A DNA stretch of 52,389 nucleotides from Zygnema cylindricum (Eukaryota > Streptophyta > Zygnematophyceae > Zygnematales > Zygnemataceae). The notes beneath the pieces are model-generated. The model made no database searches and was not told the DNA's origin. It saw only the letters and a list, made by a program, of their open reading frames with translations. Positions 40,776 through 50,448 of this stretch are shown piece after piece. The translations under genes were made by a program, and so were the position numbers. Every line of letters starts with the position of its first letter. Position 1 is the stretch's first letter. The stretch covers positions 136,665 through 189,053 of the forward strand of contig JBBHKE010002966.1 in NCBI GenBank assembly GCA_037447655.1, in the 5' to 3' direction.

Positions 40776-41807
40776 TGAAACTCTGAGACCACCATAAGTC
40801 CTCAGAGTGGACAGCTTCCAAGAAGCCTCTAAGATAACCCTAACCCCTTTGTGTTTCAGCAAAAACAACTGCCACCCTGGCAGACAATAATTCTGACTAA
40901 CTTCACCCCTGTGAAGGCAAGACTCCCCTGAGTCGATAGCAAAAAGAATCTCTAAATTTGCTCCCTTTAGCAGTAAGTTATGGAGGGTCAAAGTTGACCT
41001 TTTGTACAGAAGCTCTCTGGGAGAGAGGGTCCTATCTCCTAATTTTTCTAAGTCCTATCTCTCTCACAAACTCTATTTACTGATGTACGAAGCCAATCAG
41101 ATTACATTTGTCGGTGTACTTTCTGTACGAACACTGTGCAACATTGCCTAAATGTCGACACGTGGTATGTCCGGATTCGCTCCCTTAATCCTCGGAGATG
41201 CCGCGATCCTATGTAATTCCGCCACGTGTCATCCGATGTGGCGATGACCACAAACCGCCGTAATCCTCTTCCGCGATCTCTGCGTTAATTCCGGCTGTCC
41301 GATTAAATTCACATTTAATCGTAGCCGTAATAAATACATGCGCGGTATTCGTTTCATTAAAGAAATAAATGTGCGGTATTGGTTTCTTATCCGTACCGTA
41401 ATCCGTACTTTTACATTACTGGATCTATGTATCCTGTAAACAGTTACAGTTAAATGAATTATCCTACCTGATAATGTTTAATTAAATATCAAACCATATA
41501 GTATGTAACACTACCTCTAGACCTAACGGCTAAGGTTACCGCTAACGGCTGTTTGCCGGCCGGTAGGTACCAGGTTCAAATCCTGTGGCCGGCACATACC
41601 TTTTGGTAAATAAACCCCTAACTAATATATATTTCCCGTAAACCTCTAGATAGCCTAGGTAGCCATGGCTCTAGCTCCCTCTCCGATTTCTCAATGACTG
41701 CAACAAGTTTGAGAGTTGGAGAGAGATGTTAGAGGTAGACTGCCTCGGCTTCTTTCTTATTCCTATTCAGACCTAGAAAATACTTTAAAAGACCATTAAT
41801 TTATACA
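40776..41807 (-). repeat. TE9 3' LTR (LTR-A)
   Basis: TGAAACTCTGAG...TTATACA, 1032 bp. It holds the CACGTG-containing inverted repeat CGCCAC/GTGGCG (41220-41243), the best tRNA-like module (41525-41595), U3 hairpin (about 41667-41735), and CTAGAAAATA box. Confidence 0.87.
41525..41595 (+). other. Antisense tRNA-like module with perfect box B and covarying stem
   Basis: GGTTCAAATCC (41573-41583) is a consensus box B. The T-arm is CCAGG / TTCAAAT / CCTGT (41570-41586). The outer stem GCCGGCC (41555-41561) with GGCCGGC (41587-41593) is perfect, where LTR-A of TE1 has GACAGAC with GTCTGTC: compensatory changes at three pairs. The 8-nt GGTAGGTA linker is shared. Confidence 0.65.
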
Positions 41808-41849
41808 CTCCCCTTATTTTCTAGTCAATCTTTAATTTCATACCACAAT

Positions 41850-42447
41850 TTTCCTTGCAGAAAATTAGCTTAGGGGAAGGCACAGGTTTGGTCATCATAT
41901 CTGCTACCATCTCACTATCTGGTCAGTACTCTAAACTGATTATTTTGTTTTCTACTTTCTCTCTAACAAAGCTGAGTTTGATGTCCATGTGTTTGGCTTT
42001 AAAATGATGTTTAGGATTGGCAAAAATAGCGATTGCTGCCTGATTATCACAAAATATTTTCTGCACACCACTCTTAAGATGACCAAGTTCACCAAGTAAA
42101 GACTTGACCCACAGCAATTCTTTTACAGCAGAGCAAGAGGCCATATACTCAGCCTCCATGGTGGACTGAGCAATAACCTTCTGCTGTTTGCTACTCCAAC
42201 AGCAAGCCCCATCACCCACATAAAATACATATCCAGAAGTGCATCTCCTCATCGGAGCATCACCATAACTAGCATCACTCCAAGTAGTGATGTCACTATT
42301 CTCCCCACCCAAATGCAACCATAGATCCCTAGTTCTTATCAAGTATCTAAGAACTCTTTTAGCTGCCTCCCAATCCTTCTTAGTGGGAGCATTTAGACTT
42401 CTACTCAGCACTCCTACAGCTGCAGCTAAATCCGGCCGGGTACAATT
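41850..42447 (-). pseudogene. TE9 RNase H (open 162-codon frame)
   Basis: From RPDLAAAVGVLSRSLNAPTKKDWEAAKRVLRYL through TTWSDASYGDAPMRRCTSG, WSSKQQKVIAQSTMEAEYMAS, FCDNQAAIAI, HHFKAKHMDIKLSF, then a stop at EY and a tail to the PPT. Motif residues are intact; nothing upstream of GTRPD survives because the sequence switches to plus-strand LTR-A at 42448. Confidence 0.85.
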
Positions 42448-42681
42448 CTGTACAAAAGGTCAACTTTGACCCTCCATAACTTACTGCTCAGGGGAGCAAA
42501 TTCAGAGATTCTTTTTGCTATCGACTCAGGGGAGTCTTGTCTTCACAGGGGTGAAGTTGGTCAGAGTTTTTTTCTTCCAGGGTGGCAGTTATTTTTGCTT
42601 AAACACAAAGGGGTCAGGATTATCCTAGAGGCTTCTTGGAAGCTGTCCACTCTGAGGACTTATGGAGGTCTCAGAGTTTCA
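42448..42681 (+). repeat. LTR-A 3' end (right terminus of TE7)
   Basis: It starts inside LTR-A at TTCTGTACAAAAGGTC and ends CAGAGTTTCA, followed by TCAAG, the TSD that matches 34809-34813. It includes the cleanest three loop hairpins (42486-42556). Confidence 0.8.
42486..42556 (+). other. Three tandem AGGG-loop hairpins (LTR-A, best example)
   Basis: GCTC-AGGG-GAGC (42486-42497), GACTC-AGGG-GAGTC (42523-42536), CTTCAC-AGGG-GTGAAG (42541-42556), all perfectly paired with identical tetraloops. Located between the putative TATA position and the LTR end. Confidence 0.8.
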
Positions 42682-42786
42682 TCAAGGTGGCAGTTCTTAT
42701 TGTGGAAACTCAAAGGGGTCAAAGTTATTCTAGAAGCTTCTAGTGAGCTGCTTACTTTGAGGACCAAAGGAGGTATTTGAGTTGCA
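42682..42786 (+). repeat. TE8 5' LTR, right part (LTR-A)
   Basis: TCAAG then GGTGGCAGTTCTTATTG...GAGTTGCA, the exact continuation of 33855-34813. The LTR-borne gag ATG has changed to AAG. PBS GTTATGGGCCTACC follows at 42788. Confidence 0.78.
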
Positions 42787-43795
42787 CGTTATGGGCCTAC
42801 CCTATAAGGTGCCCATATATAATGGAACATGTTTCATATATTGGGAAAGTATAATAAAAATGGCTCTATGTGAAAAGAGTTTTTGAGGGATAGTAAGTGG
42901 ACAAGTGAGGCGTCCATCCATTTCAGCCATTCCTCTATGGTTTGGGGGAAGGAGGTTTACCAGAAAAACACATCCAGTTCCACTAGAGGATTCAAAAGAC
43001 GGGGAGAGAATTGTGATGGAATAAGGTAAAAACAACGAGAAAGTTAGACTGATAGTAACACCTATCATAACCAGTTCGGCGTTCATGTCACCTACTCCGA
43101 GGAATGAGGAGAATAATGTTGATGCTTGGGACTACATCAATATGGCGGCAAAACCACTTCATTCTCCGCCATCTTACTCAAGGACTTCCATCTCCCTATT
43201 GCAAGTGGAAAGGGCGTCCGATTTGTGGATTACCCTCATAGAGATGTACTGGAGTGGTAGTATTCAGGAAGAGCAATTGGCTGATCAAAAGATAGAAGCA
43301 TCTTGGAGGGGATAATACTGACATCACTACTTGGAGTGATGCCAGTTATGGGAATGCTCCAATGAGAAAGTGTTCTTATGGGTATGTGTTGTATGTTGGG
43401 AATGGGGCTTGTTGTTGGAGCAATAAGCAACAAAAGGTGATTGCTCAGTCCACCATGGAGGCTGAGTATATGGCCTCTTGTTCAGCTGTGAAAGAATTAA
43501 TGTGGGTGAAATCTTTGCTTCAAGAATTGGGATACATGAAGAATGGAGTACAAAAGATATTTTGTGACAATCAAGTTGCGATTGCAATTGCAGCAAACCC
43601 TAAGCATCATTTTAAAGCAAAACGCATGGATATTCGTTAGAGCTTTGTTAGGGAGAAAGTTGAGAATAAAATCATTAGTTTGGAATATAGACCAGATGGT
43701 GAGATGATAACAGATATGATGACTAAACCGGTTCCTTCTCCTAAATTGATATTTTGTAGGGAGAAGTGCGGACTGAAGCAAAAGATAGACTAGAA
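42787..43795 (+). pseudogene. TE8 gag N-terminus fused to RNase H
   Basis: Gag from the PBS-encoded VMG segment (FIYWES, MALCEKSF) with stops to MSPTPRNEENNVDAWDYINMAAK...ERASDLWITLIEMYWSGSIQEEQLADQKIEA. At about 43303 it joins RNase H (NTDITTWSDASYGNAPMRK, SNKQQKVIAQSTMEAEYMAS, FCDNQVAIAI, GEMITDMMTKPVPSPKL). Knuckle, protease, integrase and RT are gone; the interior is about 1 kb. Confidence 0.82.
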
Positions 43796-43806
43796 AATAA
43801 GGGGAG

Positions 43807-44762
43807 TAATGAAAATTGAGGTATTTTGTAGTCTTTTTTTACTACAGCCCTTATACTTATCGTAGTCACTGGACCTGCAGGTAGCCATGGCTGCCTCTTA
43901 CAGCCAAGGAGATTGGCAAATCACTGGTATAGTTTTCTACAAAATTAAACTGTCACTTGTGGGACTTGATCCAGTGACCTCCAGATGACCACCATATGGT
44001 CTGGCCGTTTACCTTATCCAGTAGGTCTTGAAGTAATTATTACACGCATATGGCGCGATATTTATTTAAAGATGTACAACGCCGGATATTCCATTTAACT
44101 ATTTACGGGATGATTTATGCATGGAAACATACTGGCCCGCACGAAATTGGGACCGCACAAAATATACGAATCGACATTTAATTTCGACGGACGAAATTAA
44201 ATGTCCGGGTCTGATCGAACGGCTCACAGTGGAGCCGGAATGCCGGAATGGCAGTTTGGCGGTTTGCGGACCTAATGTTGGCGAATGACACGTGGCAACA
44301 TATGGTTGGACAGCAGATAACACGGGAAGAGCAACTACGATTCCGCAACTAACACCCGTCAAGGGCCGGCCATGTCGTACTATGGCCGTTCAAGAAGTAT
44401 AGCGGTACTTGTACCTTGTTGTACTTTACACTCGTGTGATTGGTCGAGTACCCTATTAATAGATTTGGAGAGGTAGCTTAGGACCTAGAATAGTTTTGGT
44501 TTTTTCAGCCTCTCTCCCAGAGGGCACTTGTACTTATGGACCAACTTTGGTCAGCCATAACTTAATGCCTAGGGGAGCAATTTCAGTGATTCTTTTTGCT
44601 ACGGACTCAAGGGAGTCCAAGCTACAGAGGGGTGTAGTCGGTCAGAGTTTTTGCATCTCAAGGTGGGACTTATTCATTTTCAAAGTCAAAAGTGCATATA
44701 CTATCCTAGAGGCTTTACATAAGCTGGACATTCTGTGTACCAATGGAGGTCACAGAATAACA
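43807..44762 (+). repeat. LTR-G (3' LTR behind TE8's RNase H)
   Basis: TAATGAAAATTGAGG...CAGAATAACA, 956 bp, after PPT AAAATAAGGGGAG. Close to LTR-H, unlike TE8's LTR-A. It has ACTTATCGTAGTCACTGG loop motif, GCCATGGCTGCC, tRNA-like module (43962-44030: box B GGATCAAGTCC on minus, D-arm AAGACCTACTGGATAAGGT), and GGACTC-AAGG-GAGTCC near 44603-44618. Confidence 0.8.
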
Positions 44763-45185
44763 TTTTATCCGTACCGTAATCCGTACTTTTACATTACTGG
44801 ATCTATGTATCCCGTAAACAGTTACAGTTAAATGAATTATCCTACCTGATAATGTTTAATTAAATATCAAACCATATAGTACGTAACACTAGTTAAAGAC
44901 TTAACGGCTAAGGCTACCGCTAATAGTTGTCTGCCGTCCGGTAGGTACCAGATCAAATCTTGTGGCCGTCACATACCTTTTAGTAAATAAACCCCTAACT
45001 AATATATATTTCTCGTAAACCTCTGGATAGCCTAGGTAGCCATGGCTCTAGCTCCCTCTCCAATTTCTCATTGACTGCAACAAGTTTGAGAGTTGGAGAG
45101 AAAAGTTAGAGGTAGATTGCTTGGCTTCTTTCTATATTTCTATTTAGACCTAGAAAATACTTTAAATGGACCATTAATTTCTACA
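44763..45185 (-). repeat. LTR-A start fragment (right terminus of TE9)
   Basis: It matches 41385-41807 in the same orientation, from TTTATCCGTACCGTAATCC to TTTCTACA, and includes a tRNA-like module (44903-44970), U3 hairpin and CTAGAAAATA box. It joins LTR-G abruptly at 44762/44763. Confidence 0.8.
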
Positions 45186-45942
45186 ACGGCTACCTCCTCA
45201 ATCCTCTAAGTTCTAAACCCTTCTCACAACCTCTATCTACTGATGTAAGAATGAATCAGAAGACTGTACAGTACAAAAAGGTACTAGGGCTGGTGTACTT
45301 TCTGTACGGCCTATGTACGACAAGGCCATGGAGTGAACGTCTGTCTCCTCCAGACTTGTCCTCGCGCTCCTCGGGATTCCTGCTTCCCAATAATATCTTG
45401 CCATGTGTTGACAGATCATGTCACTTCCGAAAACCGCTAAGGCGGCTTTTCCAGGATCATAGCGATGATGCAGACCGTCGAATCCAAACCGGCTTTTAAT
45501 GTTCGCCGTCCAAAATAACAAATGTATGAAGCATTTGTTTCGTAGGCAATAAAACTCAACTAGTTTCAATGTCCTTAATTTATTATTCCGTTTAACGAAT
45601 TAATGATCTTGCTAATGTTTAAATAGCTATCAAACACTATGTATCCTAACGAACTACTACGACAGACCTGTAAGAGCTGACAGCTATGCCTCGCTCTCCC
45701 GGTCGGAGGTTCGAGTCCTACCGGAATTAACCGTTGTGTTGAGAGTGACTTAGGTCACTCTTTAGTCCTGCCTTTGGAGCTGAGGCAGCCATGGCTCCAC
45801 CGCCCTCTCTCTCCTTCATTGACTACAACAAGTATGGGCGCTAGAGAGGGAAGGTGGAGGCAGACTGCTTGTGCTTTTTCTTTTAGTTATTTCACCTAAT
45901 TAAGACCTAGAAAATACCTTCCCTAAATCAATGATTTCAACA
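45186..45942 (-). repeat. TE10 3' LTR, main part (LTR-E)
   Basis: ACGGC TSD then LTR-E to GATTTCAACA, with tRNA-like module (45650-45730: GGTTCGAGTCC at about 45707), U3 hairpin (CTCCACC / GGTGGAG arms, 45797-45863) and CTAGAAAATA box; then PPT complement CTCCCCTTATTTTC. Confidence 0.85.
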
Positions 45943-45955
45943 CTCCCCTTATTTT

Positions 45956-46645
45956 CTAATCTAATTTCAGTTTCTTTTTTAAACCAAAATTTTCTCTACA
46001 GTATTTTAACTTAGGAGATGGCACAGGTTTTGTCATCATATCAGCCACCATTTCCCCATCACCCCTATACACCAGTTTCACAATTTTGTTTTCAATTTTT
46101 TCCCTCACAAAACTCAATCTTATATCCATATGCTTAGCCTTGAAATGATGTTTTGGATTGGTTGCAATTGCAATTGCAATTGCAGCTTGATTATCACAAA
46201 ACACTTCATGCACTCTTTTTTTCATACACCCCATTTCTTGCAATAAAGACTTGACCCACATCAGCTCTTTCACAGCAGAACAAAAGGCCATGTACTCAGC
46301 CTCCATAGTGGACTGAGCCACCACCTTTTGTTGGTTGCTACTCCAGCAGCAAGCACCTTCCCCCACATACAACACATACCCAGAAGTGCATCTTCTCATA
46401 GGTGCATCCCCATAACTGGCATCACTCAAAGTAGTGATGTCAGTATGTTCCCCTCCCAAGTGCAACCATAAATCTTTGGTTCCCACCAAGTATCTCATGA
46501 CTCTCTTGGCTGCCTCCCATTCTCTCTTCCTAGGATCATTAAGACTCCTATTGAGGACTCCAACTGCTGTTGCTATGTCCGGTCTATTACAGTTCATAAA
46601 GTAAACCAAGCTTCCTACAACCTGTCTGTACGGAATAGACTTCAT
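45956..46645 (-). pseudogene. TE10 RT end and RNase H (229-codon open frame to natural C-terminus)
   Basis: MKSIPYRQVVGSLVYFMNCNRPDIATAVGV, LRYLVGTKDLWLHLGGEHTDITTLSDASYGDAPMRR, STMEAEYMAFCSAVKELMWVKSLL, VFCDNQAAIAIAIATNPKHHFKAKHMDIRLSF, DMMTKPVPSPKL, ending FGLKKKLKLD right beside the PPT. A short in-frame TTGCAA duplication adds an extra Ala-Ile pair near 46165-46185. RNase H Asp and Glu positions are readable. This is the only copy here reaching the natural stop in one frame. Confidence 0.88.
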
Positions 46646-46719
46646 AAACTGTCCCTCTTCGGACTCATCTGATCATCTAGTATCATCACTCCTCCTTGTA
46701 CACTCCCATCACTTACTTT

Positions 46720-47490
46720 CTACAAGTCCATGGGAGTGGTACAACTGTTTACCTTTTCCATCTGAAATTTCTCAAGCATATTTTCGATAGCTTCTTTCTG
46801 AGTAAGTCTGATTATCCTCTTCCCCCTATCTCTTTCCATTTGAATTCCCAAAATATATTTTGCCTCCCCTAAATCTTTCATGTCAAATCTTCTCCTAAGA
46901 TCTTTCTTTAACTTATTGATCTTTTCCATAGACTTAGTTAACACCAACAAATCATCCACATAAATTGCAATAAAAATCACACCATTCTCATCCTCAAACA
47001 TATAAATAGAATGGTCAGAACTGATCCTAGTATATCCCAGACCGGTGAGAAACTCATCTAGTTTCTTGTTCCATTATGTGGGAGCCTGCTTCTGTCCATA
47101 TAAAGACTTTATGAGCCTACAGACTTTGCTCTCCTCTCGTTCCTCTACAAAACACTCTGGCTGCCGCATGAAGATTTCTTCCTCTAGTTCACCGTTGAGG
47201 AAGGTGGTCTTGATATCCATCTGGTGAATTTCCATGTCTTCCGCTGCTGCTAGACTAAGGAGAATCCTAACAGATGGGAACCGAACCACGAAGCAAAAGT
47301 CTTCTTGTAATCTATCCCTTCTTTTTGGGTGAACCCCTTTGCTACTAACCGAGCCTTATATCTCTCAATGCTATTATTTGGGTTCAGCTTCGATTTAAAT
47401 ACCCATTTGCACCCGATAGGTTTTTCTGTCTGGAGGACAGTTCACTAGCTCCCAAGTATTCGCTTCCATGATGGAAGCCATCTCATCATT
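46720..47490 (-). pseudogene. TE10 RT pseudogene
   Basis: 46720-47001 holds FIAIYVDDLLVLTKSMEKINKL (catalytic YVDD intact) and EAKYILGIQMERDRGKRIIRLTQKEA. 47074-47289 holds [38 protein letters not shown] and LIKSLYG. Upstream RT start ([20 protein letters not shown]-like) is in another frame near 47290-47480. Separated by frameshifts near 47000-47075 and 47290. Confidence 0.85.
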
Positions 47491-48215
47491 TATTGCTCGG
47501 ACCAATCGATCTTTCTCCGGACTGTCCTTGCCTTCGAGTATGACTGAGGCTCATCTGGGTGAGATAGCTTTGTTACCTTGTGAGCAGCCTGTTTATCTTG
47601 TAGTCTTTTGCTGCTCCTCCGTCCTCCCTTGAAGTTCGAAGTTGGAATGGAGGGAAGTCTTGGATTCCTGTGCACTGTCTCATCAGCTCCCCTATCCATG
47701 AAATCTGGTGCTGGCTTCTCTTCCTTTCTCTCCTCAGAGTGTGTAGGAATATGAGGAGATTCCGGTATATCTCCCCCATCTTGGATCTCCTTTGAATCTG
47801 CAATCACGTTTTCACTTGTGTCCTTTCTGGGAAGACCTAAGTCATCCTCACTCTCGTACTCAAAATTGATTCTGATATTCTTGGTGTATTTGAAGGGATC
47901 AAATGACTTCCCTTCATCCATGACAACTAGATGCTTTACTAGAATGATATCTTGTTTAGCTAAGTCATAGACTTTATATCCCTTGACGTCCTCATCATAT
48001 CCCACAAAATATCTCGGTTTTCCTTTAGTGTCTAGTTTCAGTTTTTCTTATCTGTGTCAAGACTATAAACTTGGCTACCGAATACTTTCAAGTGAGAGAT
48101 ATCTGGTCTCCTTCCAACCCATCTCTCATAAGGTGTCATTCCTTTGACGGCTGTAGTGAGGACTCTATTCTTAATATAGTTTGCACAGTTCATGGCTTCT
48201 ACCCAAAATCTTCTT
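47490..48215 (-). pseudogene. TE10 integrase C-terminal region
   Basis: 47490-48005 encodes GYDEDVKGYKVYDLAKQDIILVKHLVVMDEGKSFDPFKYTKNIRINFE, acidic linker, and FKGGRRSSKRLQDKQAAHKVTKLSHPDEPQSY. The preceding part (YIKNRVLTTAVKGMTPYERWVGR and LKVFGSQVY) is legible between 48010 and 48215 in a shifted frame. Confidence 0.82.
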
Positions 48216-48781
48216 CATATTTTCTTATCTGCCAACATACAACACACACTATCTCCCAAAGTCCGGTTCAACCTTTCAGCTACCCCATTTTGTTCCTGAT
48301 TATTCGGTACAAATTTATAATGTAGAACTCCCTCATCTCTCAAGTATTCTTCAAACAGGTTAGAGGTGTACTCTCCCCCATTATCACTTCTTATTCTCTT
48401 AATGGGGGTTCCGTGCAACTTTTCACTCCAGGCTTGGTATTCTTTGAAGTACTTTGGTGTTTCAGACTTTGTTTTCAGGAAGTACACTTTAGAATATCTG
48501 GACCAATCATCAGTAATTGTCAGCATATACCTCTTCCCCCCAACCGAAGGTACTCTTGTTGGTCCACAGATGTCTGTGTGGACCAGATCTAATACTTTAT
48601 CACCTCTATACGTGGCAGTTTTGGGAAAGGGGAGTCTGTGAGCCTTACCTTGGGCACAGCCACTACAATCATCCATCATTTCATTATCCCCAAACTGAAT
48701 GCCTTCTACTACACCCATTTTTTTCATTTCCCTCAGCCTAACAAAATGCACATGCCCCAACCGCTTATGCCAGATCATCAA
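48215..48781 (-). pseudogene. TE10 integrase core (189-codon open frame)
   Basis: The zinc-binding domain is intact (WHKRLGHVHFVRLREMKKM and CSGCAQGKAHR). The catalytic core has HTDICGP, RSDNGGEYTSNLF and EQNGVAERLNRT, so the HHCC and DDE residues are all present. The frame ends at a stop after MLADKKI. It is the best-preserved integrase core in the window. Confidence 0.88.
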
Positions 48782-48784
48782 GCT

Positions 48785-49329
48785 CGAACACCACCATAGT
48801 AAGCACTCTTCTTTTCATTACTCAGGTTAAGCCTAAACATTCCTTTGCTACCCTTATCTGCTGTGAAGTAAACTTCATCTCTGTACTTAGCTGTAAAGAC
48901 TCCGTTTCTAGTGAAGGTATCAAAATCCTTGTCATCTAATACAGAAGTAGACACAAGATTTTTACTCAGCTAAGGAATGTAGAGCACATCTGAGAAGGTG
49001 AGTACAGAAGTCTTACCCTCTATTAAAACTTTCGTATCTACCGAGCCCACTAGATCTGTTGCAACTACTCTTCCATCCCCATACTCTATTTCTAGTGTAG
49101 GGATGATTCTTAGTCTAGTGAAGAGGTGCCTGTCACGGCACATATGCATGGATGCACCTGAATCGATGATCCATCCTTCCTCTGGAGCTTCCCGAATGGC
49201 TCCAAGAGCACACTTTTGTTTCCGAGGAATCTCCTTCTCCTCCAAATTCTCGTCAAGAAGAAGAAGCTCCCCATCCTCCTCCTCAGAAGACCCATCCTCC
49301 TCGGTCTCACCTTTCACTCGTGTGACCAC
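48785..49329 (-). pseudogene. TE10 protease and pre-integrase
   Basis: Acidic hinge, EIPRKQKCALGAIREAPEEG, WIIDSGASMHMC (active site intact), FTRLRIIPTLEIEYGDGRVV, SDVLYIP then TAG, continuing LSKNL...VLDDKDFDTF in the same frame to 48785. A frameshift separates it from gag. Confidence 0.85.
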
Positions 49330-50318
49330 AAGTGCCTTTTTTTCCCTCCGGAAGAACCCCCTTCACAGTTTTTTTGGAGCCTCAGCTCCAACAGCTTGAT
49401 GCAATCAGCTATGAATTGTCCCGGCTTTTTGCAGAAATGACAAAGACCCTTTGGAGTCTTGGGTTCTCCTGTTTGATCCCCTTTGAAGTTGTTGTATGGC
49501 TTCTTCGGATCCTTTCTCCACCGGTCTATTCTGGCAGCTAGGTCTTGAACGCTCTTTCCTCCTCTACGGACCTCAATAGTGTTCTCCTGTACGAGTATCA
49601 TTCAGACCACGGTGTTCCACTTCTAAGAACTATCATCCGTTTCTTCCACTCTGTACACTATGTTTTCATACTCCTCAGGCAGCTTCATGATGAGAGTGTT
49701 AACTTTCATCTTCATTGTGCCTGTCCATCCGCCACTCTCCATCTCCATATAAAGGCAAGAGAGATCATTAGAGTAATCTAACATCTTCCCTCCTTCGTAA
49801 GTGTAACTACCCAACCTTTGCTCCACCAGCTGGAGCTCTTGAATGGTACCAGCTCTATAGATCTCCACTAAAGTCATCCACAACTCCTCGGCCTTGAAGA
49901 TGTGAAGATGAGAGGTCGCCAAAGCTTGAGTGAGGTGCCTCGGAATGAAATGCCTGGCATTCATGTTGGTTAACTCCCACATTTAAATATTGTTTTCCTT
50001 TGTCTTCACGACCACCGCTCCGGGTGCCGTGGCAATAGGAGTTACAGGTGTCTCCTTACCTTTCCCCTTTTCAGACACACTACTATCCTTATCTTCTGTC
50101 TCCTCTGTTGGAGCAGATGCTGTTGCAAAAAACCTCACTCCATCAAACCTTGGTGGGGTCCCTTGAGATCGACGTTTCACTTTTCCATTGGCGATATCCC
50201 AGTACCGTTTTTCACACAATGCCCTTGTCATCGTGGCTTCGCAGTAAATGAACCCAGATCCGTTGAAGATGGGCACCCTAAAGGGTGGGCCCATAACCTG
50301 CAATTTTGTGTCCCCCAT
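49314..50318 (-). pseudogene. TE10 gag, starting 20 bases inside the LTR
   Basis: The ATG at 50318 lies in the LTR. MGDTKLQVMGPPFRVPIFNG spans the LTR end and PBS, and the frame is open for 112 codons (CEKRYWDIANGKVKRR, GKGKETPVTPIATAPG) to a TAA where TE4 has a Gln. Then MWELTNMNARHFIPRHLTQALATSHLHIFKAEELWMTLVEIYRAGTIQ and KLPEEYENIVYRVEET to a TAG, IEVRRGGKSVQ, and knuckle CHFCKKPGQFIADC with the zinc His changed to Gln. Confidence 0.87.
50284..50298 (-). other. TE10 primer-binding site (tRNA-iMet anticodon arm)
   Basis: GGTGGGCCCATAACC on plus, directly beside LTR start TGCAATTTTG at 50299. Same 15-base match as TE4. Confidence 0.85.
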
Positions 50319-50410
50319 TGGATCACTGAATTTAGGAAGCCTCTATATAGCTTTTGGCTAGCCCTCTTTCAATTTGGATCACTGCTACCCAAGCAGGTAA
50401 ATAGACAATT

Positions 50411-50448
50411 AGACTGCACCCCTGTGCAGTCTGGACTCCCCTGGGTCC
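50411..50448 (-). other. Two tandem AGGG-loop hairpins (LTR-E)
   Basis: Arms AGACTGCAC and GTGCAGTCT (9 bp, 50411-50432) and GGACTC with GGGTCC (50433-50448), both with CCCT on plus, i.e. AGGG in LTR sense. They directly abut each other. The first stem differs wholly from its LTR-A counterpart while keeping loop and pairing. Confidence 0.75.

Larger units (their letters stand above)
40776..45185 (-). mobile_element. TE9: LTR-A element in TE10's 3' LTR, interior replaced
   Basis: 3' LTR 40776-41807, PPT complement CTCCCCTTATTTTCTAG, RNase H to 42447. The far end is LTR-A start sequence 44763-45185. TSD GCGGC/ACGGC. Between 42448 and 44762 lies plus-strand material from TE7/TE8 rather than TE9 gag-pol, so this is a rearranged or misassembled copy. 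Confidence 0.7.

Noticed and set aside
42486-42556. Rho-independent terminators
   Set aside because: Hairpin strings resemble them, but the context is a eukaryotic LTR and there are no U-tracts directly after the stems.
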